From Chitinophaga sp. CB10 (GTDB taxonomy: Bacteria > Bacteroidota > Bacteroidia > Chitinophagales > Chitinophagaceae), in contig MLAV02000005.1 in NCBI GenBank assembly GCA_001870995.2, positions 292,238 through 356,237 on the forward strand: a stretch of 64,000 bases of DNA, given 5' to 3'. Below the pieces are notes generated by a model that made no database searches, was not told the DNA's origin, and saw nothing but the letters and a program-made list of their open reading frames with translations. The position numbers and the translations under genes are program-made. Below, in pieces: positions 26,795-35,275 of this stretch; within the stretch, counting starts at the first letter, position 1, and each line of letters opens with the position of its first letter.

Positions 26795-28321
26795 ATGAAG
26801 AATATATATAAAATAGGACTTCTTTCACTTGCATTATTTGCAGGCGCCTGTAATAAAGATTACCTGGATACCAAGCCAACCGATGCCACCAGTGCAGGAA
26901 CTGTATTTGAAACTACCGCCAATGCAAAGCTGGCAGTAAACGGCCTGGCCAAGATGATGACCATGCAGTACCTGTCCAACCAGGGTTTCAACGGGGAAGG
27001 TACCATCAAGATGTATTACGGTAACTACCCGGGAAATCACTTTTTTGTGAACCTTTCCGGTTGGGCAGCAATTATCAACGCTACCTATAACGAGCGTGTA
27101 GATGTTGTCTACTGCTATTACCCATGGTATTACTATTATAAGCTGATAGGTAACGCCAACACCATCATTGCACACATCGATGCGGCGAACGGCCCTGAAG
27201 CGGAGAAACAATATATCAAAGCGCAGGCGCTGACTTACCGCGCATACAGCTTCACCATGCTGGCACAGATCTACTGCTACAGATGGCAGGATTCCAACAA
27301 CGGTGAAACACCGGGCCTGGTATTGCGTACGGACGAGTCTACCGGCGACATGAAGCTGTCTACCCTGGGCGAGACCTATAAGCAAATCTATGCTGACCTG
27401 GACCAGGCGATCGACCTTTTTGCCAAATCAGGCAAAACCAGAGCTAATAACTTTGAGGTGGATGAAACGGTAGCTCAGGCTATCTATGCACGCGCTGCGC
27501 TCAACCGCCAGGATTATGCTACTGCCGAAACTTATGCAGTTAAGGCGAGGGCTAAATATCCACTGATGAGTAATGCCGAGTACAAAGGCGGTTTCTCCAC
27601 TGTAAACAAAGAGTGGATCTGGAGCAGCTACGGCGCTGCAGACGAAACCCTGTATTACTTCTCTTACCAGGCATACATTGGTTACAACTCTACTGCCGGT
27701 GCAGTAAGAACTACGCCTAAATGTATCAGCAGGGAACTGTACAACAAGATCCCGGCATCGGACATCCGCAAAGGACTGTTCCTGGATCCGAAAACGGATG
27801 CTTACACCACCGCTACCGGCGTTGCAGGCGATGCGCTGAAAGCCAGGGCATTTGCCGCCTTCCCTGACCTGCAGAGCAACTCTACGGTATTTGCCTACAT
27901 GCAGTTTAAGGTTAAAGCAAACGATCAGCCAGGCGTGGGTAACCTGAACCACTTCCGTTCCTCTGAAATGTACCTGATTGAAGCGGAAGCCAAATACTTC
28001 CAGAACAAACCTGCGACTGAGGTTCAACAGGTGCTGGAAGCCCTCACCAGGGGTTCCGGCCGCGACGCCAGCTACACCTGCACCAAAACCGGCGCAGACC
28101 TGCTGAACGAAATCAAAACTTACCGTGCGATTGAGCTGTGGGGCGAAGGTTTTGACTGGTTTGACATGAAACGCTGGAACGATCCGATTGTAAGACACGA
28201 TTATAATTCAGGTGGTAACTTCCTCTCTGCCCTGGCTGTTACTATTCAGCCTTCTGAAAAGAACAAGTGGACCTGGAAAATTCCATTAAGAGAAACAGAC
28301 TATAACGGTGCGTTAGAATAG
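26795..28321 (+). CDS. SusD/RagB-family outer-membrane lipoprotein
   Basis: 508 residues. The lipoprotein signal ends in LFAGACNKDY (lipidated Cys about residue 19). The SusD body has AEKQYIKAQALTYRAYSFTMLAQIY near 130-155 and the C-terminal YRAIELWGEGFDWFDMKRW. It would bind the substrate at the cell surface together with the SusC encoded directly upstream. A terminator follows, so this is a two-gene locus. Confidence 0.94.
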   Translation: MKNIYKIGLLSLALFAGACNKDYLDTKPTDATSAGTVFETTANAKLAVNGLAKMMTMQYLSNQGFNGEGTIKMYYGNYPGNHFFVNLSGWAAIINATYNERVDVVYCYYPWYYYYKLIGNANTIIAHIDAANGPEAEKQYIKAQALTYRAYSFTMLAQIYCYRWQDSNNGETPGLVLRTDESTGDMKLSTLGETYKQIYADLDQAIDLFAKSGKTRANNFEVDETVAQAIYARAALNRQDYATAETYAVKARAKYPLMSNAEYKGGFSTVNKEWIWSSYGAADETLYYFSYQAYIGYNSTAGAVRTTPKCISRELYNKIPASDIRKGLFLDPKTDAYTTATGVAGDALKARAFAAFPDLQSNSTVFAYMQFKVKANDQPGVGNLNHFRSSEMYLIEAEAKYFQNKPATEVQQVLEALTRGSGRDASYTCTKTGADLLNEIKTYRAIELWGEGFDWFDMKRWNDPIVRHDYNSGGNFLSALAVTIQPSEKNKWTWKIPLRETDYNGALE

Positions 28322-28351
28322 CTATATCCTAATCCCTGATTAATTCGAACC

Positions 28352-28382
28352 GGCTGCCTCCTCCCCAGGGGGCAGCCTTTTT
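28352..28382 (+). terminator. Rho-independent terminator after the second SusCD locus
   Basis: GGCTGCC (28352-28358) pairs with GGCAGCC (28371-28377), then TTTTT. The loop is C/G-rich and can extend the stem. Confidence 0.9.
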
Positions 28383-28483
28383 ATGTCCCCAAAGTCCCCT
28401 GCCAGCCTGCATATTAACAACTGTTAAAGAAATGTTTACATAACCTTAATATCCGAATGAGGCATTAATTCAGCCATTCGTTC

Positions 28484-28491
28484 TACCTTGG
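28484..28491 (+). promoter_or_regulatory. Candidate -7 promoter box of the third SusCD operon
   Basis: TACCTTGG resembles the Bacteroidota TAnnTTTG box and the TACCTTAG box of the CRISPR repeats. It lies 87 bases before the SusC start at 28579. No clear -33 TTG is found at the expected distance, so the call is tentative. Confidence 0.35.
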
Positions 28492-28578
28492 CGGCGCATT
28501 GCACACATAAATTACATTACACAACATTTCAACGTTAGTAATATCGGCCGGTAGCTAATTTCATTAATCAACCTTTGT

Positions 28579-31500
28579 ATGAAGAATTTTCTCCTGTTCT
28601 TCGTCATCTTTCTGATGGCGGATAATGTGCTTTTTGCCCAGCAAAAGAAAATTACAGGGACTGTGAAAGACAAGGCCGACAAAAGTGCGCTGCCAGGTGT
28701 GAACGTCCGTGTAAAAGGAACAACAAGGGGCACCCGTACCGATGCAAATGGTATGTTCTCCCTGATGGCTGACGGCAACGAAACAATCATTTTCTCGTCT
28801 ATCGGCATGATGCCAAAAGAAATTAAAGTAGATGGACAAACTGTAATCAATGTGGAGCTGTCCGCCGACATCAAACAGCTGGACAACGTAGTGGTAACTG
28901 CATTGAACATTAAACGCGATGAAAAATCCCTGGGCTACGCTACCACGGTGGTAAAAGGGGAACAACTCACCCAGGCGCTTTCCGGTAACTGGACGGACGC
29001 CCTCTCCGGTAAGGTGGCAGGTCTGAACCTGATCCGCTCCAACAGCGGCCCTGCCGGTTCCAACAAAATTATTCTCCGTGGAGAAAACAACCTGACTGAC
29101 AACAACGAAGCATTGATCGTGGTGGACGGGGTAGTGATCAATAACGGTAGCGCCAGAAGAACCGCCGTTGCCGGCGAATCCGCCTATGGCACCAACAACG
29201 ACAACATGCCGGCCGATTACGGAAGTGGGCTCAATGATATCAACCCGGAAGATATCGAATCCATCAACGTCCTGAAAGGCCCCGGCGCTGCGGCCCTTTA
29301 CGGCCAGCGCGGTGCAAACGGCGCCATCATCATTACTACCAAATCCGGCAGCAGCAAGAAGAAAGGCTGGGGTGTTACGCTCAACTCCAACGCCAATATG
29401 GAAAAAGTAAACCGCTTCCCGGACCTGCAGTATGAATACGGCCAGGGCCTCGATGGCGCTGATTACTATTCCTACGGCGCTTCCGCAGACGGCGCCAGCA
29501 CCAGCGGTACCAGCTCTGCTTATGGTCCTAAATTCGACGGACAGCAGTTCTTCCAGTATGACCCGGCGACGCAAAAAGTAGGTACCACCCGGACTCCCTG
29601 GGTACCGTACAAAAATATCAACGACTTCTGGGAAACCGGAAGAACCCTTACCAACAGCGTAACGCTGGACGGTGGTACGGATAAAACATCTGCACGCTTC
29701 TCCTTCACAAACGTTAACAATACCTGGATCGTTCCCAATACCGGCTATAAACGTAATTCCCTGGCAATGTCCGTTAATTCAAAGATTAACGACAAACTGC
29801 AGGTATCCGCAAAAGTGAACTACAACAATAAATGGAGCGACAACCTCCCCGGTGCTGGTTACGGTAACCAATCCATCATGTACTGGTACATCTTCTGGCA
29901 GCCAAGCGCAGATATCAATTGGCTGAAAAACTACTGGGGACTGGGTAATGAAGGTAAAACCATCAAATATCCGTTCAGTTCCTATCCTTCCAACCCTTAT
30001 GCGGTAGCTTACGAATATATCAACAAAACCAACCGCCACAACGTTACGGGTAGCTTTACCGCCAACTACGAAATTACAAAAGAACTGAGCCTGCAGGTGA
30101 GAACCGGCGTGGACCTTTCCTATGAAATGCGTGCCCAGGAACGCCCATGGGGCGCCGGCGCCAAGTATCAACGCGGCAGCTACCGCACGCAGAATATCTT
30201 TTCCATGGAAGCCAGCAGCGACTTCCTCTTTAAGTACCAGAAGAAGTTCAGCAAGGACTTCACCTTTTCTGCTACTGCCGGCGGAAGCATGCTGAGAAAC
30301 AAATACAATAAAGACGAGAACCGCGCTGACTCCCTCACCTACCCGAACGTGTACTCTATGGCCAATGCCGCGGGTCCGATCGTTACCATCCCGAGGAGAG
30401 AAGAATACGGCATCAACAGCTTCTACGGACTGTTGACCGGTTCCTATAAAGAGTTCCTCTTCCTGGATATCACCGGCCGCCAGGACTGGAACAGCGTTTT
30501 GGCCACGCCTAAACGTACGACCAATGCCGGCTTCTTCTACCCTTCTGCCAATATGAGCTTTGTGGTATCTGAAATAGCCAAGCTGCCGGATTACATCAGC
30601 TTCGCCAAGCTGAGGCTCTCTGCTTCCAGCGTGGGTAGCGGTACCACCACTCCGTACAGGACCGAGTATTATTATGAATCAGCCGGCAGCCTTTACAGCG
30701 GCGGCCTGACGGTTCCGAACGTACTGGCCAACCCTGACCTGCGCCCGCTGCGTACGATCACCTATGAAGTAGGCGCCAACGTGCAGTTCCTCAACAGACG
30801 TGTTGGTATCGATATCGCCCTGTACCGCGGTAATACCAAGGATCAGATCCTGCAACCATTTGTAGATCCATCCTCCGGTTACAACTATGCGGTGGTAAAC
30901 GCCGGCGTGGTGCAGAACAAGGGTATTGAAATTGCCCTGAACACTACGCCAGTGCAAACAAAGAGCGGTTTCAAATGGAGCTCCAACGTGGTGTTCTCCA
31001 GCAATAAGAACCTGATCAAATCCCTGCCGGACAGCTCCCTCGTACTGCAAACCGGCCCTGTGGGCGGCGGCCAGATTGTGGCTACTGTAGGCGGCAGCAT
31101 GGGCGACCTGTATGGCCGTGGTTACCAGCGGAGTCCTGACGGGCAGGTAATTTATGACAGCAATACCGGCGTGGCGCTGCTGACGGAAAATATTATCTAC
31201 CTCGGTAATACCATTCCTAAGTTCAAAGCCGGTTGGACCAATACTTTCAACTACAAGCAGTTTATGTTCAGCGCCCTGTTTGACGGGCAGTTTGGCGCGG
31301 TGGGCCATTCCCTGACCCACTACAAACTGGCGGAGCAGGGTAAGACGACCAATACCCTGCCCGGCCGTTACAGCGGTATCATTGGCAATGGCGTGGTAAG
31401 AAATGAAGACGGTACTTTCCGTAAGAACGATGTAGTAGCTTATGATATTGATGAATACTACCGTTCCCACTACGGTCAGGACAACGCGGAAGGAAGCGTG

Positions 31501-31752
31501 TTCAGCACGGACTTCATCAAATTCCGCGAGTGCCGCCTGGACTATACCCTCAAACCAGCTACCGCCAAGCGCATCGGCTTACAACGTTTAACCGTGGGCG
31601 TGTATGGCCGCGACCTGTTCATCTGGTCGCCCTGGCCAATTTTCGATCCTGAATTCGGTACGCTCAGCGGTACGGACATCGTGAGAGGCTTCGAGATCGG
31701 CCAGTTCCCATCCACCAGGTCCTTTGGTTTTAACGTAATTATTGGTCTTTAA
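28579..31752 (+). CDS. SusC/RagA-family TonB-linked outer-membrane transporter
   Basis: 1057 residues. The signal peptide ends in VLFAQQKK. A carboxypeptidase-regulatory-like domain (about 25-100; SALPGVNVRVKGTTRGTRTD) is followed by the plug, with VVTALNIKRDEKSLGYA, ALSGKVAGLNLIRS, NEALIVVDGVVINN and ESINVLKGPGAAALYGQRGA, and then the barrel. The VTALNIKRDEKSLGYAT plug opening marks the SusC subgroup that usually pairs with SusD-like proteins of the PF12771 type, which is what follows after 11 bases. Substrate unknown. Confidence 0.95.
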   Translation: MKNFLLFFVIFLMADNVLFAQQKKITGTVKDKADKSALPGVNVRVKGTTRGTRTDANGMFSLMADGNETIIFSSIGMMPKEIKVDGQTVINVELSADIKQLDNVVVTALNIKRDEKSLGYATTVVKGEQLTQALSGNWTDALSGKVAGLNLIRSNSGPAGSNKIILRGENNLTDNNEALIVVDGVVINNGSARRTAVAGESAYGTNNDNMPADYGSGLNDINPEDIESINVLKGPGAAALYGQRGANGAIIITTKSGSSKKKGWGVTLNSNANMEKVNRFPDLQYEYGQGLDGADYYSYGASADGASTSGTSSAYGPKFDGQQFFQYDPATQKVGTTRTPWVPYKNINDFWETGRTLTNSVTLDGGTDKTSARFSFTNVNNTWIVPNTGYKRNSLAMSVNSKINDKLQVSAKVNYNNKWSDNLPGAGYGNQSIMYWYIFWQPSADINWLKNYWGLGNEGKTIKYPFSSYPSNPYAVAYEYINKTNRHNVTGSFTANYEITKELSLQVRTGVDLSYEMRAQERPWGAGAKYQRGSYRTQNIFSMEASSDFLFKYQKKFSKDFTFSATAGGSMLRNKYNKDENRADSLTYPNVYSMANAAGPIVTIPRREEYGINSFYGLLTGSYKEFLFLDITGRQDWNSVLATPKRTTNAGFFYPSANMSFVVSEIAKLPDYISFAKLRLSASSVGSGTTTPYRTEYYYESAGSLYSGGLTVPNVLANPDLRPLRTITYEVGANVQFLNRRVGIDIALYRGNTKDQILQPFVDPSSGYNYAVVNAGVVQNKGIEIALNTTPVQTKSGFKWSSNVVFSSNKNLIKSLPDSSLVLQTGPVGGGQIVATVGGSMGDLYGRGYQRSPDGQVIYDSNTGVALLTENIIYLGNTIPKFKAGWTNTFNYKQFMFSALFDGQFGAVGHSLTHYKLAEQGKTTNTLPGRYSGIIGNGVVRNEDGTFRKNDVVAYDIDEYYRSHYGQDNAEGSVFSTDFIKFRECRLDYTLKPATAKRIGLQRLTVGVYGRDLFIWSPWPIFDPEFGTLSGTDIVRGFEIGQFPSTRSFGFNVIIGL

Positions 31753-31763
31753 AAGCTAACAAA

Positions 31764-33284
31764 ATGAAGAAGATAATATATGCTATAGGTGTGGCGGCGT
31801 TGGCGATGACTTCCATGCTTACTTCCTGCACAAAAGATTTCGAGAACCTGAATACAGACCCGAACGCTACCCAGAATACGCTGCCGGCACAGTTGCTGGC
31901 GCCAGCCCTGGTAAACTCCGTATCTACCAACCTGATCAGAAACCGCAATTTCAATAACGAGTTAATGCAGGTGACGGTAGATATGAGTGACGCGGAAGGA
32001 AAAGTTTTCCGTTACGATTACCGCAGTACCTGGTCGGACTATACCTACACCCAATGGTATCTGCAGATCAACGATTTTAAAGCGATGTACAAAGCGGCGA
32101 CCGATTCGCTGACAAAGAATAAATCCTACCAGGGTATTTCTCTGATCTGCCAGACCTGGCTGTACTCCCTGCTGACGGATACGTATGGCGACATTCCCTA
32201 TTTCCATGCAATGGAAGGGAGGGATAGTTCCAACTTCCGCCCGGCTTTTGACAGGCAGAAAGATATCTACCTGGATTTCTTCAAGCAGCTGGATTCCGCC
32301 AACAACCTGCTGAAAGCCAATGAGGCGATTGCCACCGGCAGCGACCCGGTGTATAACGGCGATGTGAGCAAATGGAGAAAGTTTGGCAACTCCCTTTACC
32401 TGCGGCTGTTGCTGCGCATTTCCGGTAAAGCGGAAGTGGCTGACCAGGCGATTGCGAAGATCAAGGACATCGTAGATGTGAACGCATCCAACTATCCGAT
32501 TATGACCAGTAATGCGGATGCAGCGATCCTGCGCTGGACCGGCGTTGGGCCGCTCACTTCTCCCCTGCTGACCATCCGTGAACAGGATTTCCGTTCGCCG
32601 GCGATATGCAGCTTTTTCATTGATCACCTGGCCAACTGGAATGACCCGCGTATTGACATTCCGACTTACGGCACCAATGGCTACAACCGGTGGGGCATCA
32701 TCCCTTACAGGGGTATGTTTAAAGGGGTGGAAAGCGGATATTCACCAGGCCAGGGCGTGACCAAGCTTACCTACTTCAACTCCTGGACGGCCACTTCTAC
32801 CGGCCCTAGTTTGATGAACGAGGCATTGACCGGCATGATCCTGAACTATTCCGAACTGTGCTTCATCCTTGCGGAAGCCGCTGCCAAAGGCTGGCTGAAA
32901 ACGCCTGCCAGCACTTATTATAAGAATGGCGTGTTGAACGGTATCAGCCAGTGGGTGCCGAAATTCACAGATGTGGATACCTACCTGAATGAATCCGATA
33001 TGGCCTGGATAGACAGCGAAACGCTGGATCAGAAAATGGAGCGGATTCACCTGCAGAAATACTATGGCATGTTCCTGACGGACTTCCAGCAGTGGTTTGA
33101 ATACCGCCGTACGGGGCATCCTGTACTGCCTAAAGGGCAAGGTTTGAAGAACGGCGGCGTGATGCCGGCGAGGATGACCTACCCGATTTTTGTGCAGTCC
33201 ACCAACACTGCCAATTACAGGGATGCCATTGCTGTTCAGGGTCCTGACCAGATTTCTACACAGGTATGGTGGCAGAAGCCATAA
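31764..33284 (+). CDS. SusD/RagB-like nutrient-binding lipoprotein (PF12771 type)
   Basis: 506 residues. The lipoprotein signal ends in SMLTSCTKDFE (lipidated Cys about residue 21). The mature start NLNTDPNATQNTLPAQLLAPAL and ISLICQTWLYSLLTDTYGDIPY are typical of the SusD-like group that pairs with this class of SusC. Near the C-terminus it has KYYGMFLTDFQQWFEYRRTG. It is the surface binding partner of the upstream transporter. The DUF5689 lipoprotein gene follows 29 bases later, making a three-gene locus. Confidence 0.93.
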   Translation: MKKIIYAIGVAALAMTSMLTSCTKDFENLNTDPNATQNTLPAQLLAPALVNSVSTNLIRNRNFNNELMQVTVDMSDAEGKVFRYDYRSTWSDYTYTQWYLQINDFKAMYKAATDSLTKNKSYQGISLICQTWLYSLLTDTYGDIPYFHAMEGRDSSNFRPAFDRQKDIYLDFFKQLDSANNLLKANEAIATGSDPVYNGDVSKWRKFGNSLYLRLLLRISGKAEVADQAIAKIKDIVDVNASNYPIMTSNADAAILRWTGVGPLTSPLLTIREQDFRSPAICSFFIDHLANWNDPRIDIPTYGTNGYNRWGIIPYRGMFKGVESGYSPGQGVTKLTYFNSWTATSTGPSLMNEALTGMILNYSELCFILAEAAAKGWLKTPASTYYKNGVLNGISQWVPKFTDVDTYLNESDMAWIDSETLDQKMERIHLQKYYGMFLTDFQQWFEYRRTGHPVLPKGQGLKNGGVMPARMTYPIFVQSTNTANYRDAIAVQGPDQISTQVWWQKP

Positions 33285-33313
33285 TACCATTGTTCGTGCT
33301 AAAAATGTAATTC

Positions 33314-34840
33314 ATGAAGAAGTTAGCTATATATTCCGCTGTTTTATGTGCCCTGGCTACCACCTGGGGTTGTAATAAAGACGAAACTTATCCCGGCGGG
33401 GAAATCAACCCTTCCATCAGCATCTTTGACATCCGGGCGATGTACAAGGGGCAGGATGTAACTCTTAGTAAATCCAATATGGGCGGCTCCTTTCGTATAG
33501 CCGGCCTCGTTGTATCGGACCACCGCGCGGGCAACCTGCCTGCAGGTGCGCTGATTGTGGAAGACGGGCGCAGGCTTGGTAAGATAAGGGGTATTACCAT
33601 TCCTTTGGGAGAGGACGCTGCCAAATATGTATCAGGGGATTCTGTTCATATTAATGTAGAGGGTGCAGTAGTGACGAAGGTAGACGGTATGCTGCAGATT
33701 AAAGGCGTTACCAACGACAAGATTACGAAAGTGGCTTCCGGCCGCCCTATCCCGATTAACCGCGGTACTACAGCGCAGATCCTGGCTGCTCCGGGGGACT
33801 TTGAGAGTACGCTGACCGTAGTGGTGAAAGGCAGCTTTTTCCCGAAGCCGCCTGAAAACGCCACCATGGCCGGGGATTTATCCGTAACGGATGGGTTCGG
33901 GCATGTGACCCTGCGGACGGAAAAATCAGCCGCTTTTGCCGGCGCTGCGATTCCGCTGTTAGCCAACTACTACGGCGTGGTACTGAATACGCCCGTTGGG
34001 AAGGATAGCCTGGCCCCCCGTATGCACCTGCGTATGGAAAGCGATATGGACATCCTGAGCAATACCGTGGTAAAAACCCGGTTGGTGATTTCCGGCTTTG
34101 CCAGCGATGTTAAGGGTGGGGACGGTAACTATGAGTACATCCAGATGCTGGCCACCGAGGATATCGACTTTTCCAAAACGCCGTTCTGCATGGTGGTGTG
34201 CAATAACGCCAACGCCTCAACGCCGACGGGCTTCCCTGCCAATGGCTGGGCTACCGGCAATATGCGTACGTATAAGATCAACATGACATCCGGGGTGGTT
34301 AAAAAAGGTAGTTACTGCTATGCTGGCGGTTTATATAAATTAATCAATGGTTCCGGCTCTACGGCTATCCCTTCCAACCAGTGGGTTGCGAATTATGATT
34401 ATGTAAATAAGGACGGCCAGGATTTTGGTACTAAAACCGGCGGCCTGATGGCCAACAGTGGTAATGCCTTTGGTATTGCGATTTTTGAAGGCACTAAGGT
34501 AACGGCTACTTCCATCCCGGTGGACGTACTGTTTGTAAGTTCCGGCGGAAGCCTGTATGATGCAGGACCGCCTGAGTATGGCTATGCGATTGCCAATACG
34601 GACTTCTATGATATCAATGATCCGATTTCCCGTGCGCCGCAGCAGTACTACCGGAAAGGGCTCAACACCCTCTCCCTGTCCTATAACACTGCCGATGTAG
34701 GTTATTTTTACAAACTCGGCGGCGAGTACAGTACTGACCTGGGCCGCTGGTTAACTGCGCGTAGCCAGAACAACTTTACGATGACTAAAACTACTACAGC
34801 GGAGGAGTTGCAGGATTCCCTGGCAACCAAGCTGAGATAA
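33314..34840 (+). CDS. DUF5689-domain outer-membrane lipoprotein
   Basis: 508 residues. The lipoprotein signal ends in TTWGCNKDE (lipidated Cys about residue 20). The DUF5689 region (about 30-230) has the pattern ISIFDIRAMYKGQDV, GSFRIAGLVVSDHRAGNLP and YVSGDSVHINVEGAVV, which suggests an OB-type beta fold. The C-terminal half is beta-rich and resembles a surface adhesion or ligand-binding domain, with no catalytic motif seen. Proteins of this family often sit directly after SusCD pairs, as here, and probably help bind the substrate at the surface. The terminator after it ends the operon. Confidence 0.85.
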   Translation: MKKLAIYSAVLCALATTWGCNKDETYPGGEINPSISIFDIRAMYKGQDVTLSKSNMGGSFRIAGLVVSDHRAGNLPAGALIVEDGRRLGKIRGITIPLGEDAAKYVSGDSVHINVEGAVVTKVDGMLQIKGVTNDKITKVASGRPIPINRGTTAQILAAPGDFESTLTVVVKGSFFPKPPENATMAGDLSVTDGFGHVTLRTEKSAAFAGAAIPLLANYYGVVLNTPVGKDSLAPRMHLRMESDMDILSNTVVKTRLVISGFASDVKGGDGNYEYIQMLATEDIDFSKTPFCMVVCNNANASTPTGFPANGWATGNMRTYKINMTSGVVKKGSYCYAGGLYKLINGSGSTAIPSNQWVANYDYVNKDGQDFGTKTGGLMANSGNAFGIAIFEGTKVTATSIPVDVLFVSSGGSLYDAGPPEYGYAIANTDFYDINDPISRAPQQYYRKGLNTLSLSYNTADVGYFYKLGGEYSTDLGRWLTARSQNNFTMTKTTTAEELQDSLATKLR

Positions 34841-34862
34841 TTGCTGTAAATTTCACAACTGC

Positions 34863-34895
34863 ATCCCGGCAACCTGCGTTGCCGGGATTTTTTTT
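34863..34895 (+). terminator. Rho-independent terminator after the SusCD-DUF5689 operon
   Basis: ATCCCGGCAA (34863-34872) pairs perfectly with TTGCCGGGAT (34879-34888), followed by a T-run through 34895. Confidence 0.95.
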
Positions 34896-35275
34896 GTCCG
34901 CCTTATGATGTAACGGTGGCGTATGTACGAAAGTGACGCCGCGGGTTGATCTAAACCGCTATCCTACCGGCGGGATGGTTACCTATGGCATACTGCCATG
35001 TATTGACAGCGGGTGTACACGAAACGGCTTTCCCCGCGGCATTATTTCTTTCCCCCTAAAAAATTAAGAAAATTTTCACCACTTTATTACTGAATTTCAT
35101 TTGGTTACCCATTGCGATTTTACATTACTCTACTAATCCTATAGGATATATTGTTTTTAGATTGTACTTTTATCCCGGTTAATCATTCTGTGCGTAAGCA
35201 AGGCGGAAAATCCGCCGTGACCCTGAACAACGATAGCAATCAAAATCAACGCAAAACCTATAATCAGTAAAATCC
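34896..35275 (+). other. Intergenic/leader region of the TonB receptor gene
   Basis: 380 bases with no supported ORF. It holds a palindrome ATCCTATAGGAT near 35137-35148 and a 6-bp hairpin (GGCGGA 35202-35207, TCCGCC 35211-35216) in what would be the receptor mRNA leader. No clean promoter pair was found. Confidence 0.4.

Noticed and set aside
28564..29574. 336-codon minus-strand frame opposite a SusC gene
   Set aside because: It is fully inside a convincing SusC gene in antisense, has no domain or signal features, and mirrors codon bias of the real gene.
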